From positions 744,001-808,000 of the forward strand of contig NZ_SNWQ01000001.1 of NCBI RefSeq assembly GCF_004361855.1: a stretch of DNA of 64,000 bases, read 5' to 3'. Shown one piece after another: positions 7,608-15,734 of this stretch. This DNA comes from Kribbella caucasensis (GTDB lineage Bacteria > Actinomycetota > Actinomycetes > Propionibacteriales > Kribbellaceae). The notes beneath the pieces were generated by a model, which was not told the DNA's origin, did not search any database, and saw nothing but the letters and a program-made list of their open reading frames with translations. The first letter of the stretch is position 1; every line of letters begins with the position of its first letter. A program made the position numbers and the translations under genes.

Positions 7608-7909
7608 CGAGAGACCCTCCCAAGTCTTCGTTGCCCAATGCCCCTGATCTTTCGACCGTACGCCCGTGCACGGGGCCCGTCGATGCCGGAAGCCGTCTTC
7701 CCCAGCTGTGGACAAACCGGTGATCAAACCTCAACAATCCACAGATTTCGGCGATCTTGACCCGAATCGTGTGGAAAAGCCTGGGACAACCTGAGGACAA
7801 CCCCCGCCAAAGCTGTGCACAGCTGGGGATACGGGTGTGGATAACCTCGGCGTACTCAAGGGGCTTAAGGTAAGGCTTACCTAATTTCTCGCCCCGCTCA
7901 GGAGTTGCC
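7608..7909. other. Gene-free 302-base stretch containing a cluster of DnaA-box-like sequences
   Basis: TGTGGACAA (7707-7715) is a perfect reverse copy of the actinobacterial DnaA box TTGTCCACA, and TGTGGATAA (7836-7844) is a perfect reverse copy of TTATCCACA. One-mismatch forms are TGTGGAAAA (7770-7778) and TGAGGACAA (7792-7800); CAATCCACA (7735-7743), in the opposite direction, has two mismatches. AGCTGTGCACAGCT (7811-7824) is a perfect 14-base palindrome inside the cluster. Neither dnaA nor dnaN is adjacent, so this is not a classical oriC; it could titrate DnaA or regulate the flanking genes. The rest of the stretch holds the iron box described separately. Confidence 0.5.
7866..7884. promoter_or_regulatory. 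Iron box (IdeR/DmdR-type operator)
   Basis: The 19 bases TAAGGTAAGGCTTACCTAA form a near-perfect palindrome matching the iron-dependent repressor consensus (TTAGGTTAGGCTAACCTAA) at most positions. It lies 26 bases before the GTG of a siderophore-binding lipoprotein gene, where IdeR-Fe(II) would block transcription under iron sufficiency. Confidence 0.85.
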
Positions 7910-8935
7910 GTGTCCGTCCTGTCTGCCCGCCCGTCGCGGCGGAGTCTGTTGCTCGGTGCCGCGTCCACCGGAGTGCTCGCCGTCCTCTCCGCCTGTTCCG
8001 ACGCCGCGGACCAGGCCGCCTCCGGCTCGGCCGCCTCGAGCGGGCCGTGGGAGTTCACCGACGACCGTGGCCTGAAGGTGACCCGGCCGGCCCCGCCCGC
8101 GAAGGTGGTCGCCCAGGTGTCGGCCGCGGCCGCGCTGTGGGATCTCGGGGTCCGCCCGGTCGGCATCTTCGGCGAGACCAAGAACGCGGACGGTACGCCG
8201 AACCAACTGGCCGGCTCGGTCGACCTGGCCACGGTCACCTCGGTGGCGGAGAAGTGGGGCGAGTTCGGGGTGGAGAAGTTCGCCGCCCTGCAACCGGATC
8301 TGCTGGTCGCGCCGATCCAGGTGCCGAACGAGCTCTGGTACGTGCCGAAGGAGTCGGTCACGGCGATCGAGGCGGTCGCGCCGACGCTCGGGGTGACCTA
8401 CCTGAACCGGTCCGTCGACAAGGTGATCGACCGGTATGCCGAGCTCGCCCAGGCGCTCGGGGCCGACCTGCAGGCTCAGTCGGTGGTCGCTGCCAAGACG
8501 GAGTTCACCGCGGCATCGAAGGCGCTGACCGAACTGGCCGCGACGAAGAAGGGGCTGAAGGTGCTGTTCGTGTCCGGCGGACCGGACGGCCTGTACTTCG
8601 GCAACCCGGCCGCTTTCTCGGACCTGACCCTGCTGAAGAACCTCGGGCTGGGCCTGCTCACGCCCAAGGCGGACCCGAAGGAGCCGCAATGGGAGCCGGT
8701 CTCGTGGGAGCTGGCCGACCGCTACCCGGCCGACGTGATCCTCTACGACTCGCGGTCGACCCAGGTTTTCTCCAAAGACCTGGCGAAGTACCCGACGTTC
8801 GCCCGGCTGCCGGCCGTGAAGGCCGGTCAGCTGCTGGCCTGGAACCCGGAGACGCCGACCAGCTGGGCGGCGTTCGGGGTCGCGCTACGGAAGCTGGCCA
8901 CGGACCTCGGCCCGGTGCGCCCGATCACCGGCTGA
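7910..8935 (+). CDS. Iron-siderophore ABC transporter substrate-binding lipoprotein (Tat-exported)
   Basis: The protein has 341 residues, starts at GTG and has AGGAG at 7900-7904. The N-terminus combines a twin-arginine motif (SRRSLLLG) with a lipobox (LSAC, Cys near 26), so it is a Tat-exported lipoprotein. The mature part has the two-lobed FecB/FepB (periplasmic-binding type III) layout: KVVAQVSAAAALWDLGVRPVGIFG, then FAALQPDLLVAP and AVKAGQLLAWNP near the end. It captures ferric siderophores outside the membrane. An iron box lies directly upstream. No permease or ATPase genes adjoin it, so it must share a transporter encoded elsewhere. Confidence 0.85.
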   Translation: MSVLSARPSRRSLLLGAASTGVLAVLSACSDAADQAASGSAASSGPWEFTDDRGLKVTRPAPPAKVVAQVSAAAALWDLGVRPVGIFGETKNADGTPNQLAGSVDLATVTSVAEKWGEFGVEKFAALQPDLLVAPIQVPNELWYVPKESVTAIEAVAPTLGVTYLNRSVDKVIDRYAELAQALGADLQAQSVVAAKTEFTAASKALTELAATKKGLKVLFVSGGPDGLYFGNPAAFSDLTLLKNLGLGLLTPKADPKEPQWEPVSWELADRYPADVILYDSRSTQVFSKDLAKYPTFARLPAVKAGQLLAWNPETPTSWAAFGVALRKLATDLGPVRPITG

Positions 8936-8956
8936 CGTCCGCGAGACCAGCGTGCG

Positions 8957-8978
8957 GGGCCGCGGCAGTCAGCGGCCC
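8957..8978. terminator. Hairpin between convergent genes
   Basis: GGGCCGC (8957-8963) pairs with GCGGCCC (8972-8978) across an eight-base loop. There is no T-run. It sits between the lipoprotein gene and the convergent crgA, where a shared terminator is expected. Confidence 0.45.
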
Positions 8979-8982
8979 GGGC

Positions 8983-9243
8983 TCAGATCCACTGGGTGGA
9001 GACGACGAAGCCGACGGCGATCAGGCCCATGCCGATCAGCAGGTTCCAGTTGCCCAGGTCGTTCATGAACGGGATGTCCTGACCGGCCACGTAGAAGACG
9101 ACCAGCCAGACCAGCCCGAGCAACCAGCAGCCGAGCATCAGCGGCGCCACCCACGGGCGGCTGGTGGTGCGGGGCTTCTTCGGAGTCTTCTGCGGCTTCT
9201 CCGCGGTCGACTTCTTCTTGTTACGACTGCTCGACTCGGGCAC
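8983..9243 (-). CDS. crgA: Cell division protein CrgA
   Basis: The protein has 86 residues. The GTG at 9243 is preferred because AAGGAG precedes it and the protein then begins PESSSRNKKK, the usual CrgA N-terminus; the longer ORF adds 42 unlikely residues. A basic cytoplasmic tail is followed by two membrane spans (APLMLGCWLLGLVWLVVFYVA and NLLIGMGLIAVGFVVSTQWI) with the conserved W-N-L between them. CrgA is an actinobacterial membrane protein that coordinates FtsZ with the septal peptidoglycan machinery. Its place beside the pknB/pbpA block is conserved in the phylum. Confidence 0.92.
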   Translation of the reverse strand: MPESSSRNKKKSTAEKPQKTPKKPRTTSRPWVAPLMLGCWLLGLVWLVVFYVAGQDIPFMNDLGNWNLLIGMGLIAVGFVVSTQWI

Positions 9244-9371
9244 GGCTTGGCTCCTTGTAGCGGACACTAAGGTGAGTGGTGCCGCCTCGGTTCGCGAGGC
9301 TGCGCCAGCCACACGGACGGGTCTGGCCTCGGTTAGCGTAGTGCAGACGGAAACCATTGGAGTTGACACGG

Positions 9372-10142
9372 GTGAGCAGGCTGAGGCGTTTGTCGCTCTG
9401 GCGCGCGGGTGCGCCGGTGGCGCTGCTGTGCGCCGGCCTGCTCTTCGCGACCAGCGCCACCAACGCCCGGGGCACCGATCTCCGTCCTAGTCGCAACACT
9501 ACGCTCGCGGGCCTGGTCGAAGAACAGAGCCGCCGCAGCGCCGCGCTGACCCGGCAACACGCAGCGCTGAGCGGAGACATCGAGAAGCTGCAGGCCCAGC
9601 AGGGCTCGATGGAGCCGAAGTTGGCCAAGCAGCTGAAGGACCTGTCCGTCGCGGTCGGTACGACGCCGGTCACCGGTCCGGGCCTGACCGTGACGCTCAA
9701 GGACGCCCCGCCCGAGGTGGTCCGGGACAACCCGGACGTGGACGCCGACTGGCTGGTGATCCACCAGCAGGACATCCAGGCCGTGGTGAACGCGCTCTGG
9801 GAAGGCGGCGCGGACGCCATCTCGATCCAGAACCACCGGGTCATCTCCACCACCGGGATCAAGTGCGTCGGGAACTCGGTGGTCCTGCATGGCGTGCCCT
9901 ATCTGCCGCCGTACAAGATCACCGCGATCGGGGACCGGCGCAAGCTCCAGCAGGCGCTCGACGACTCGCAGTACATCGAGAACCTGCAGGACTACGTGGT
10001 GAAGTTCCAGCTCGGCTACGAGGTGAAGAACGAGACCGCGATCGCCATGCCGGCGTACGAGGGCACCCTGGATCTACAGAGCGCCACCGTCCCTGGCTTC
10101 GAGCGGACCCCGTCGGTCAGCCCGTCCACCAGCGGCCGTTAG
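9372..10142 (+). CDS. DUF881-family membrane-anchored protein
   Basis: The GTG at 9372 gives 256 residues; GGAG lies at 9359-9362, and an upstream TTG at 9357 is a weaker choice. After a basic start comes one membrane anchor (APVALLCAGLLFATSA), then a coiled-coil stretch (LAGLVEEQSRRSAALTRQ to IEKLQAQQG) and the conserved DUF881 domain (GPGLTVTLKDAP, LVIHQQDIQAVVNALW, AISIQNHRV). The family sits next to crgA and the division genes in actinobacteria and is thought to be a cell-surface factor, but no activity is established. The protein is extracytoplasmic by topology. Confidence 0.82.
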   Translation: MSRLRRLSLWRAGAPVALLCAGLLFATSATNARGTDLRPSRNTTLAGLVEEQSRRSAALTRQHAALSGDIEKLQAQQGSMEPKLAKQLKDLSVAVGTTPVTGPGLTVTLKDAPPEVVRDNPDVDADWLVIHQQDIQAVVNALWEGGADAISIQNHRVISTTGIKCVGNSVVLHGVPYLPPYKITAIGDRRKLQQALDDSQYIENLQDYVVKFQLGYEVKNETAIAMPAYEGTLDLQSATVPGFERTPSVSPSTSGR

Positions 10143-10165
10143 CGCCGTTTGCAAGAATGGGCCGC

Positions 10166-10783
10166 ATGCCGCGGATCCTGGTCGTCGACAACTACGACTC
10201 CTTCGTCTACAACCTGGTGCAGTACCTGCAGCAGTTGCGGGCCGACACCACAGTGCTGCGCAACGACGAGGTCACGCCCGACGACGTCACGGAGTACGAC
10301 GGGGTGCTGTTGTCGCCCGGGCCGGGGACGCCTGAGGAGGCCGGGGCGTGCGTGGAGATCGTCCGGCGCAAGGGTGGCGAGGTGCCGATCTTCGGTGTCT
10401 GCCTGGGTCTACAGGCGATCGGCGTCGCGTACGGCGGGGTGGTCGGCCGGGCGGACGAGTTGCTGCACGGCAAGACGAGCCAGGTCTTCCATGAGGGTGC
10501 CGGTGTGCTCGCCGGACTGCCGTCGCCGTTCACCGCGACCCGGTACCACTCGCTCGCGATCGCTCAGGACTCCGTGCCGGCTGAGCTGCAAGTGACCGCC
10601 CGGACCGAGGCCGGCGTGATCATGGCCGCGCGGCACCGGGATCTCCCGGTCGAGGGCGTCCAGTTCCACCCCGAGTCGGTACTCACCGAGGGCGGTCACC
10701 GGATGCTCGCGAACTGGCTCGCCGTCTGCGGTGACCCGGACGCGGTCGCCCGCTCGGAAGGCATGGCCCCGGTCGTCAGCTGA
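10166..10783 (+). CDS. pabA: Aminodeoxychorismate/anthranilate synthase component II (glutamine amidotransferase)
   Basis: The protein has 205 residues from ATG 10166 (an in-frame ATG at 10157 adds three residues). It starts PRILVVDNYDSFVYNL, has the oxyanion motif LLSPGPGTPEEAG, the nucleophile Cys in FGVCLGLQAI, and the His-Glu pair in VQFHPESVLTEGG. The enzyme hydrolyses glutamine and delivers ammonia to a chorismate-using partner (PabB or TrpE) for folate or tryptophan synthesis. No partner gene is adjacent. Placement between DUF881 and pknB is the normal actinobacterial arrangement, where it is usually called pabA or trpG; the sequence alone does not separate the two. Confidence 0.88.
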   Translation: MPRILVVDNYDSFVYNLVQYLQQLRADTTVLRNDEVTPDDVTEYDGVLLSPGPGTPEEAGACVEIVRRKGGEVPIFGVCLGLQAIGVAYGGVVGRADELLHGKTSQVFHEGAGVLAGLPSPFTATRYHSLAIAQDSVPAELQVTARTEAGVIMAARHRDLPVEGVQFHPESVLTEGGHRMLANWLAVCGDPDAVARSEGMAPVVS

Positions 10784-10794
10784 CCTGAAACGAC

Positions 10795-10830
10795 AAGACC
10801 GCGGAACCCGTCGACGGGTTCCGCGGTCTT
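10795..10830. terminator. Perfect 36-base palindromic terminator between convergent genes
   Basis: Two exactly complementary 18-base arms run from AAGACCGCGG at 10795 to CCGCGGTCTT at 10830, with short A and T ends that serve both directions. It separates pabA from the convergent pknB and should terminate both. Confidence 0.85.
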
Positions 10831-10847
10831 TGCTGTCAGAAGGCGAG

Positions 10848-12683
10848 TTACTCTCCGCCGCCACCCGGGAAGCCGATCGTCGGCGGGGTCTCGGTGGGCG
10901 TCTCGGTGGGTGTCTCGGTCGGCGTCACCGTCGGGGTCGGCGTTTCCGGCCGGACCGCGATGGTCAGGATCACCTTGGTGCCCTTGGCCACCTTGGAGTT
11001 CGGCGCGACGCTCTGCTTCACCACGGTGCCCTCGACCGCGGTCGCGTCCTCCTGCTGCTCGTAGCCGACGGTCAGCCCGAGCCCCTTCAGGGTGCTGGTC
11101 GCGTCGTCCTGGATCTGCTTGGTCACGTCCGGCACGGTCACCTTCACCGACCCGCTGGACAGGGTCAGGGTGAACACCGTGCCGGCGGCGTACTGGCTGC
11201 CCGGGTCCGGGCTGACCTTCAGCACGGTGCCCTGCGGCTCCTCGCTGTCGGTCACCTCGGACTTCTCGGCGACCTTGAACTTCCCGGCCGCGCCCGTGAG
11301 CTTGTCCCGCGCCTCCGACTCGCTGTCGCCGATGACATCCGGGACCGGGAAGGTGCTCGGCCCACCGGACACCACCACCGTGACCGTGGTGTCCTTGTCC
11401 ACCATCGTCTCGGCCGTCGGGTTCTGGGTGACGACCAGCCCCTTCGCGATGCTGCTTGCCTGCACGGTGTGGCTGATCTTCAGACCCTGCGCGGTCAGCA
11501 GTTGAGTGGCCACCGGCAGCGTCTTGCCGGTCACGGCCGGAACGGCGACCTGGGCCGGCGGGTTGCTACCGCCACCGTTGCCGTTGCCGAGGTTGGTGAT
11601 CAGCGCGTAGGCGCCGATCGCGACGGCGACGATCCCCACGCCGAGCAGGAAGTAGGCCAGCCCGCGGTTGCGCCGGGCCCGGGCGTCCTCGACGTCGTCC
11701 ATCCCGTCGTCGGGCGGGAGCAGGTCGTTCGGCGGCTGCTGTCCGTACGCCTGGGTGGCTGCCATCGGGGCGGCCGCGGTCGGCGCCATCGCGCGGGTCT
11801 CGCCGACCACTGCCATCGGCGCGGTCACCTGCTGCCCGGACAGCACCCGGTGGATGTCCTGCCGCATCTCGGAAGCGCTCTGGTATCGCTCCTCGCGGCT
11901 CTTCGCCAGCGCCTTCAGGACGACCGCGTCGACCTCGGGCGGGATGTCCGGGTCGAACGAGGAAGGCGGCGCCGGCTGCTCCCGGACGTGCTGATAGGCC
12001 ACCGAGACCGGCGACTCGCCGACGAACGGCGGCCGGCCGACGAGCAGTTCGTACAGCAGGCAGCCGGTCGAGTACAGGTCGGACCGGGCGTCGACGGTCT
12101 CACCGCGGGCCTGCTCCGGCGACAGGTACTGCGCGGTGCCGATCACGGCCGCGGTCTGGGTCATCGTGGAGGAGGTGTCCGCGACCGCCCGGGCGATCCC
12201 GAAGTCCATCACCTTGACCTGGCCCTGTGGGGTCAGCATCACGTTGCCGGGCTTGATGTCGCGGTGGACGATGCCGGCCCGGTGGCTGTAGTCGAGCGCC
12301 TCGAGCACGCCGGAGGTGATCTCCAGCGCCCGCTCCGGCATGATCTTTCGGCCCTCGCGGATCAGGTCACGCAGCGTCTTGCCGGTCACCAGCTCCATCA
12401 CGATGTACGGAATGGTGATGCCGGAGCCGTTCGGGTCGGGTTCCTCACCGGTGTCGTAGACGGACACGATGGTCGGGTGGTTCAGCGACGCCGCCGACTG
12501 GGCTTCGCGCCGGAACCGCGCCTGGAAGGTTGCGTCGCTGGCCAGGTCGACGCGGAGTCGCTTGATCGCGACCGCTCGCCCGAGCCGGTTGTCGACACCC
12601 CTGCGGACGTCGGCCATCCCTCCTCGGCCCAGCGGTTCGCCCTCTTCGTAGCGCCCGCCGACGAGACGTGCCTGCGATGTCAT
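10848..12683 (-). CDS. pknB: Serine/threonine protein kinase PknB with PASTA repeats
   Basis: The protein has 611 residues from ATG 12683; the longer ORF would start in tandem repeats. The kinase domain spans about residues 10-280: GRGGMADV loop, catalytic Lys41, HRD at 140-142 with Asp142, DFG at 160-162 and SPEQARGE. A Pro/Ala-rich juxtamembrane linker leads to one membrane span (341-364). Outside are three PASTA domains (about 375-585, starting VPAVTGKTL, VPDVIGDSE and VPDVTKQIQ) and a Thr/Pro tail. It senses muropeptides or lipid II and phosphorylates growth and division proteins, including the FHA proteins encoded nearby. Three PASTA repeats is one fewer than mycobacterial PknB. Confidence 0.93.
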   Translation of the reverse strand: MTSQARLVGGRYEEGEPLGRGGMADVRRGVDNRLGRAVAIKRLRVDLASDATFQARFRREAQSAASLNHPTIVSVYDTGEEPDPNGSGITIPYIVMELVTGKTLRDLIREGRKIMPERALEITSGVLEALDYSHRAGIVHRDIKPGNVMLTPQGQVKVMDFGIARAVADTSSTMTQTAAVIGTAQYLSPEQARGETVDARSDLYSTGCLLYELLVGRPPFVGESPVSVAYQHVREQPAPPSSFDPDIPPEVDAVVLKALAKSREERYQSASEMRQDIHRVLSGQQVTAPMAVVGETRAMAPTAAAPMAATQAYGQQPPNDLLPPDDGMDDVEDARARRNRGLAYFLLGVGIVAVAIGAYALITNLGNGNGGGSNPPAQVAVPAVTGKTLPVATQLLTAQGLKISHTVQASSIAKGLVVTQNPTAETMVDKDTTVTVVVSGGPSTFPVPDVIGDSESEARDKLTGAAGKFKVAEKSEVTDSEEPQGTVLKVSPDPGSQYAAGTVFTLTLSSGSVKVTVPDVTKQIQDDATSTLKGLGLTVGYEQQEDATAVEGTVVKQSVAPNSKVAKGTKVILTIAVRPETPTPTVTPTETPTETPTETPPTIGFPGGGGE

Positions 12684-12771
12684 TGCTCTGCCTTCCCAGC
12701 TGCAAGGATTCCTGGCCGAAACACACTCAATTTGCCCACCGTAGCCGTAGCCACACCTGGACCCCCGCTGT

Positions 12772-12843
12772 GCTGATTTCTTGCCCCGCCCCACCGCCCC
12801 GGTCTGGGCTGATTTCTTGCCCCGCGCCACCGCCCCGGTCTGG
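12772..12843. repeat. Two tandem 36-base direct repeats between pknB and pbpA
   Basis: Copies 12772-12807 and 12808-12843 are adjacent and differ at a single base (C versus G). They lie just ahead of pknB and 37 bases beyond the end of pbpA. The repeats are pyrimidine-rich on the plus strand (GCTGATTTCTTGCCCCG...). A recent slippage or unequal-crossover duplication is the simplest reading. Confidence 0.9.
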
Positions 12844-12879
12844 TGAGACGCGCTGTCAGCGCATCATTCCGTATCGTCG

Positions 12880-14337
12880 TCATTGGCTCAGCACCGCCTC
12901 CATCACCGCTTTCGCGATCGGTGCGGCCAAGGTTCCACCAGCGATGTCGTTGCGCGGTACGTTCGCGTCCTCGATCATCACCGCGACCGCCACCTTCGGG
13001 TCGTTGGCCGGCGCGAACGAGGTGAACCACGCGAACGGCGGCTTGTCCGGCGACGTCTGCGCGGTACCGGTCTTACCGGCCACCTGGACGCCGCTGATCC
13101 GGCCGGGCTTGCCGGTGCCGTTCTGGACCACGTCCACCATCATCTGGGTCAACTGGCTCGCGACCTCCGGCGAAACCGCCTGGTGCAACGACTCGGGCTT
13201 GGTCTCCGAGACCGTCTTCAGGTCAGCGGTCTTCACGTTCTGCACCAGGTAGGGCTTCATCACGTCACCGCCGTTGGCGATCCCGGCCGCCACCATCGCC
13301 ATCTGCAGCGGCGTGGCCTGGACGTCGAACTGGCCGATCGCGGACTGCGCGACCTGCGGGGCGTTCGGGTCGGCCGGGAACCGGCTGGCGACCGCACCCA
13401 GCTCGGGCAGCTGGCGCTCGCCGAAGCCGAACTTCTCCGCCTGCTCGCGCAGCGCGTCCGCGCCGAGGTCGAGCCCGACCGAGCCGAACGCGGTGTTGCA
13501 GGACAGGCGCAGCGCGACCGTCAGCGTGGCGTTGTCGCTGCCGCCGCAGTTCTGGCCGTTCTGGTTCGGCAGCCCGACCGTCGTCTGCGGCAGCTCCAGC
13601 ACGGCTGGGCTGCGCACCTTGGTCTCGGGCGTGTACCGGCCGCTGGACAGTGCCGCGGCCATGGTGACCAGCTTGAACGTCGACCCGGGCGGGTAGATCT
13701 CCTTGATCGCCCGGTTCGACATCGGCTTGTTCGCGTCCTCGTTCAGCTTCGTCCAGGCGTCGCTGACCTGGTCCAGGTCGTGGCCGGCCAGTTCGTTCGG
13801 GTCGTACGAGGGTCGCGACACCAGCGCCAGCACCTTGCCGGTCTTCGGCTCGATCGCGACGACCGCGCCCTTCTTCCCGGACAGTCCCTTGTACGCCGCC
13901 AGCTGGGCCGCCGCGTTCAGCGTGAGGGAGACGCTCGCGCCCTGCTGGCGACGGTTCGTGATCACGTCCACCACCCGGCGGAACGCGAGCGACGGGTCGG
14001 AGCCGTTCAGCTCGGAGTTCTGGGTCAGCTCGATCCCGGCCCGGCCGTACAGGTAGGAGTAGAACCCGGTGACCGGGGCGTACGCGGCGGCGACCGACGG
14101 CAGGTAGGTCCGCTGGTACTCGAACCGGTCGTTGGACGGTTTGCTCTGCGCGATCGGCGTCGCGCCGATCAGGATCGGGCCGCGGTCCACCGAGAACTGC
14201 GAGTCGCGCACCCGGCGGTTGTCGTTGCGGCCGTTCAGCTCGTTCGCCCGGAACGCCTGCAGATAGGTCGAGTTCGCCATCAGCGCGAGCATCAGGATGA
14301 TCGCCGCCACGGCCAGTCGTCGGATCGCTGAGTTCAC
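12880..14337 (-). CDS. pbpA: Class B penicillin-binding protein (transpeptidase) PbpA
   Basis: The protein has 485 residues. An N-terminal membrane anchor (about 8-28) precedes the dimerisation domain. The transpeptidase motifs are complete: STFK at 219-222 (nucleophile Ser219), SCN at 279-281 and KTG at 422-424. It crosslinks peptidoglycan outside the membrane, together with the SEDS glycosyltransferase encoded immediately upstream. It overlaps rodA by four bases, so the pair is translationally coupled. The short length is normal for the PbpA group, as opposed to FtsI. Confidence 0.93.
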   Translation of the reverse strand: MNSAIRRLAVAAIILMLALMANSTYLQAFRANELNGRNDNRRVRDSQFSVDRGPILIGATPIAQSKPSNDRFEYQRTYLPSVAAAYAPVTGFYSYLYGRAGIELTQNSELNGSDPSLAFRRVVDVITNRRQQGASVSLTLNAAAQLAAYKGLSGKKGAVVAIEPKTGKVLALVSRPSYDPNELAGHDLDQVSDAWTKLNEDANKPMSNRAIKEIYPPGSTFKLVTMAAALSSGRYTPETKVRSPAVLELPQTTVGLPNQNGQNCGGSDNATLTVALRLSCNTAFGSVGLDLGADALREQAEKFGFGERQLPELGAVASRFPADPNAPQVAQSAIGQFDVQATPLQMAMVAAGIANGGDVMKPYLVQNVKTADLKTVSETKPESLHQAVSPEVASQLTQMMVDVVQNGTGKPGRISGVQVAGKTGTAQTSPDKPPFAWFTSFAPANDPKVAVAVMIEDANVPRNDIAGGTLAAPIAKAVMEAVLSQ

Positions 14338-15734
14338 TGCTTCTGCACCGCCATGGCGATCGTCTCGTCGGATACCGGAGCCGCGGGGGTCTGCGGCCGG
14401 CGGGCCTGGTCACTGATTCGCAGCAGCAGGGCGATGATCGCCCAGTTCGCCACCAGTGAGGTCCCACCGAGCGCCATGAACGGCGTGGCCAGGCCGGTCA
14501 GCGGGATCAGGCCGGTGACCCCGCCGACGATCACGAACACCTGCAGCGCGAACGACATCGCCAGACCGGTCGCGAGCAGCTTGCCGAAGATGTCCCGGCA
14601 GCCGAGGGCGGTGCGCAGGCCGCGCTCCACGATCAGCGTATAGACCAGGATGATCGCGATCATCCCGGTCAGGCCGAGCTCCTCGCCGAACGAGGAGATG
14701 ATGAAGTCGCTCTGGCCGTAGAAGCCGAGGATCTCGGGCCGGCCCTGGCCCAGTCCGCGGCCGAGCACACCGCCCCAGGCCTGGCCCATCAGCGCGTTCG
14801 AGACCTGGCCGCCGACCTCGTTGAACGGGTCCAGCCAGTCCGCCACCCGCTTGTTCACGTGGCCGAAGGTGGCGTACGCGAACCAGGCGCCGCCGAGGAA
14901 CAACAGGCCACCGATGAGCAGCCAGCCGGCCCGCTCGGTCGCGACGTACAGCAGGAACAGGAACAGGCCGAAGAACAGCAGCGACGAGCCGAGATCCTTC
15001 TCGAAGACCAGGACACCCAGGCTGACCGCCCAGGCGATCAGGATCGGGCCGAGGTCGCGGGCCCTGGGCAGATCGAGACCGAGGAACCGGTGCCCGGCCA
15101 GGGTCAGCACGTCCCGCTTCACCACCAGGTAGCCGGCGAAGAAGACGACCAGGCTGAGCTTGGCGAACTCGCCCGGCTGGAACGACATACCGAGGAACCG
15201 GATCCAGATCTGCGCGCCGTTGATGTTGACCCCGAGCCCGGGGACCAGCGGCAGGATCAGCAGGATGAGACCGGCCAGGCCCGCTGTGTAGGTGAGGGCC
15301 TGCAGCCGGCGGTGGTCCCGGATGAGCAGGATGACGACCAGGAACAGGATGATGCCGACCGCGGTCCAGGTGATCTGCTGCGGTGCGGCGGCGGAGCGGG
15401 GCTCCCGTCCGGCGGCCTCGGCGGCCTGCTTCAGCCCAAGGTCGACCCGGTGGATCATCGCGACGCCGAGGCCGTTGAGGAGCACCGCGCACGGCAGCAT
15501 CACCGGATCGGCGTACGGGGCGCGGTAGCGCAGCACCATGTGGGCGATCAGGGCGAGCAGACTGATCCCGGCGGCGTAGTACCCGGTGCTGGCCGGGATC
15601 CGGTCCTGCACGGTGAGGCCGATGTTGATGTAGGCGCCCACCGCGACGGCGATCGCGATGATGAGCAGCATCAGTTCCACCCCGCGCCGGGTGCGCGGGA
15701 TGATCTGGATGACGGAGGTGGACGCGATACTCAT
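14334..15734 (-). CDS. rodA: SEDS-family peptidoglycan glycosyltransferase RodA/FtsW
   Basis: The protein has 466 residues with about ten or more membrane spans. SEDS landmarks are visible: NINGAQIWIRFLGMSFQPGEFAKL, the long periplasmic segment ADWLDPFNEVGGQVSNALMGQAWGGVLGRGLGQG, and DFIISSFGEELGLTGM. It polymerises lipid II into glycan strands with PbpA as its cognate transpeptidase. Its start overlaps the stop of pstP by four bases and its end overlaps pbpA by four, so pstP-rodA-pbpA-pknB read as one unit. Confidence 0.93.
   Translation of the reverse strand: MSIASTSVIQIIPRTRRGVELMLLIIAIAVAVGAYINIGLTVQDRIPASTGYYAAGISLLALIAHMVLRYRAPYADPVMLPCAVLLNGLGVAMIHRVDLGLKQAAEAAGREPRSAAAPQQITWTAVGIILFLVVILLIRDHRRLQALTYTAGLAGLILLILPLVPGLGVNINGAQIWIRFLGMSFQPGEFAKLSLVVFFAGYLVVKRDVLTLAGHRFLGLDLPRARDLGPILIAWAVSLGVLVFEKDLGSSLLFFGLFLFLLYVATERAGWLLIGGLLFLGGAWFAYATFGHVNKRVADWLDPFNEVGGQVSNALMGQAWGGVLGRGLGQGRPEILGFYGQSDFIISSFGEELGLTGMIAIILVYTLIVERGLRTALGCRDIFGKLLATGLAMSFALQVFVIVGGVTGLIPLTGLATPFMALGGTSLVANWAIIALLLRISDQARRPQTPAAPVSDETIAMAVQKQ

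Noticed and set aside
7811..7824. oriC at the DnaA-box cluster
   Set aside because: No dnaA/dnaN neighbours, no AT-rich unwinding element and only five boxes, so an origin is not claimed.
10731..12776. 681-residue ORF antisense to pknB
   Set aside because: It opposes a fully recognised kinase with conserved motifs and shows no family itself.
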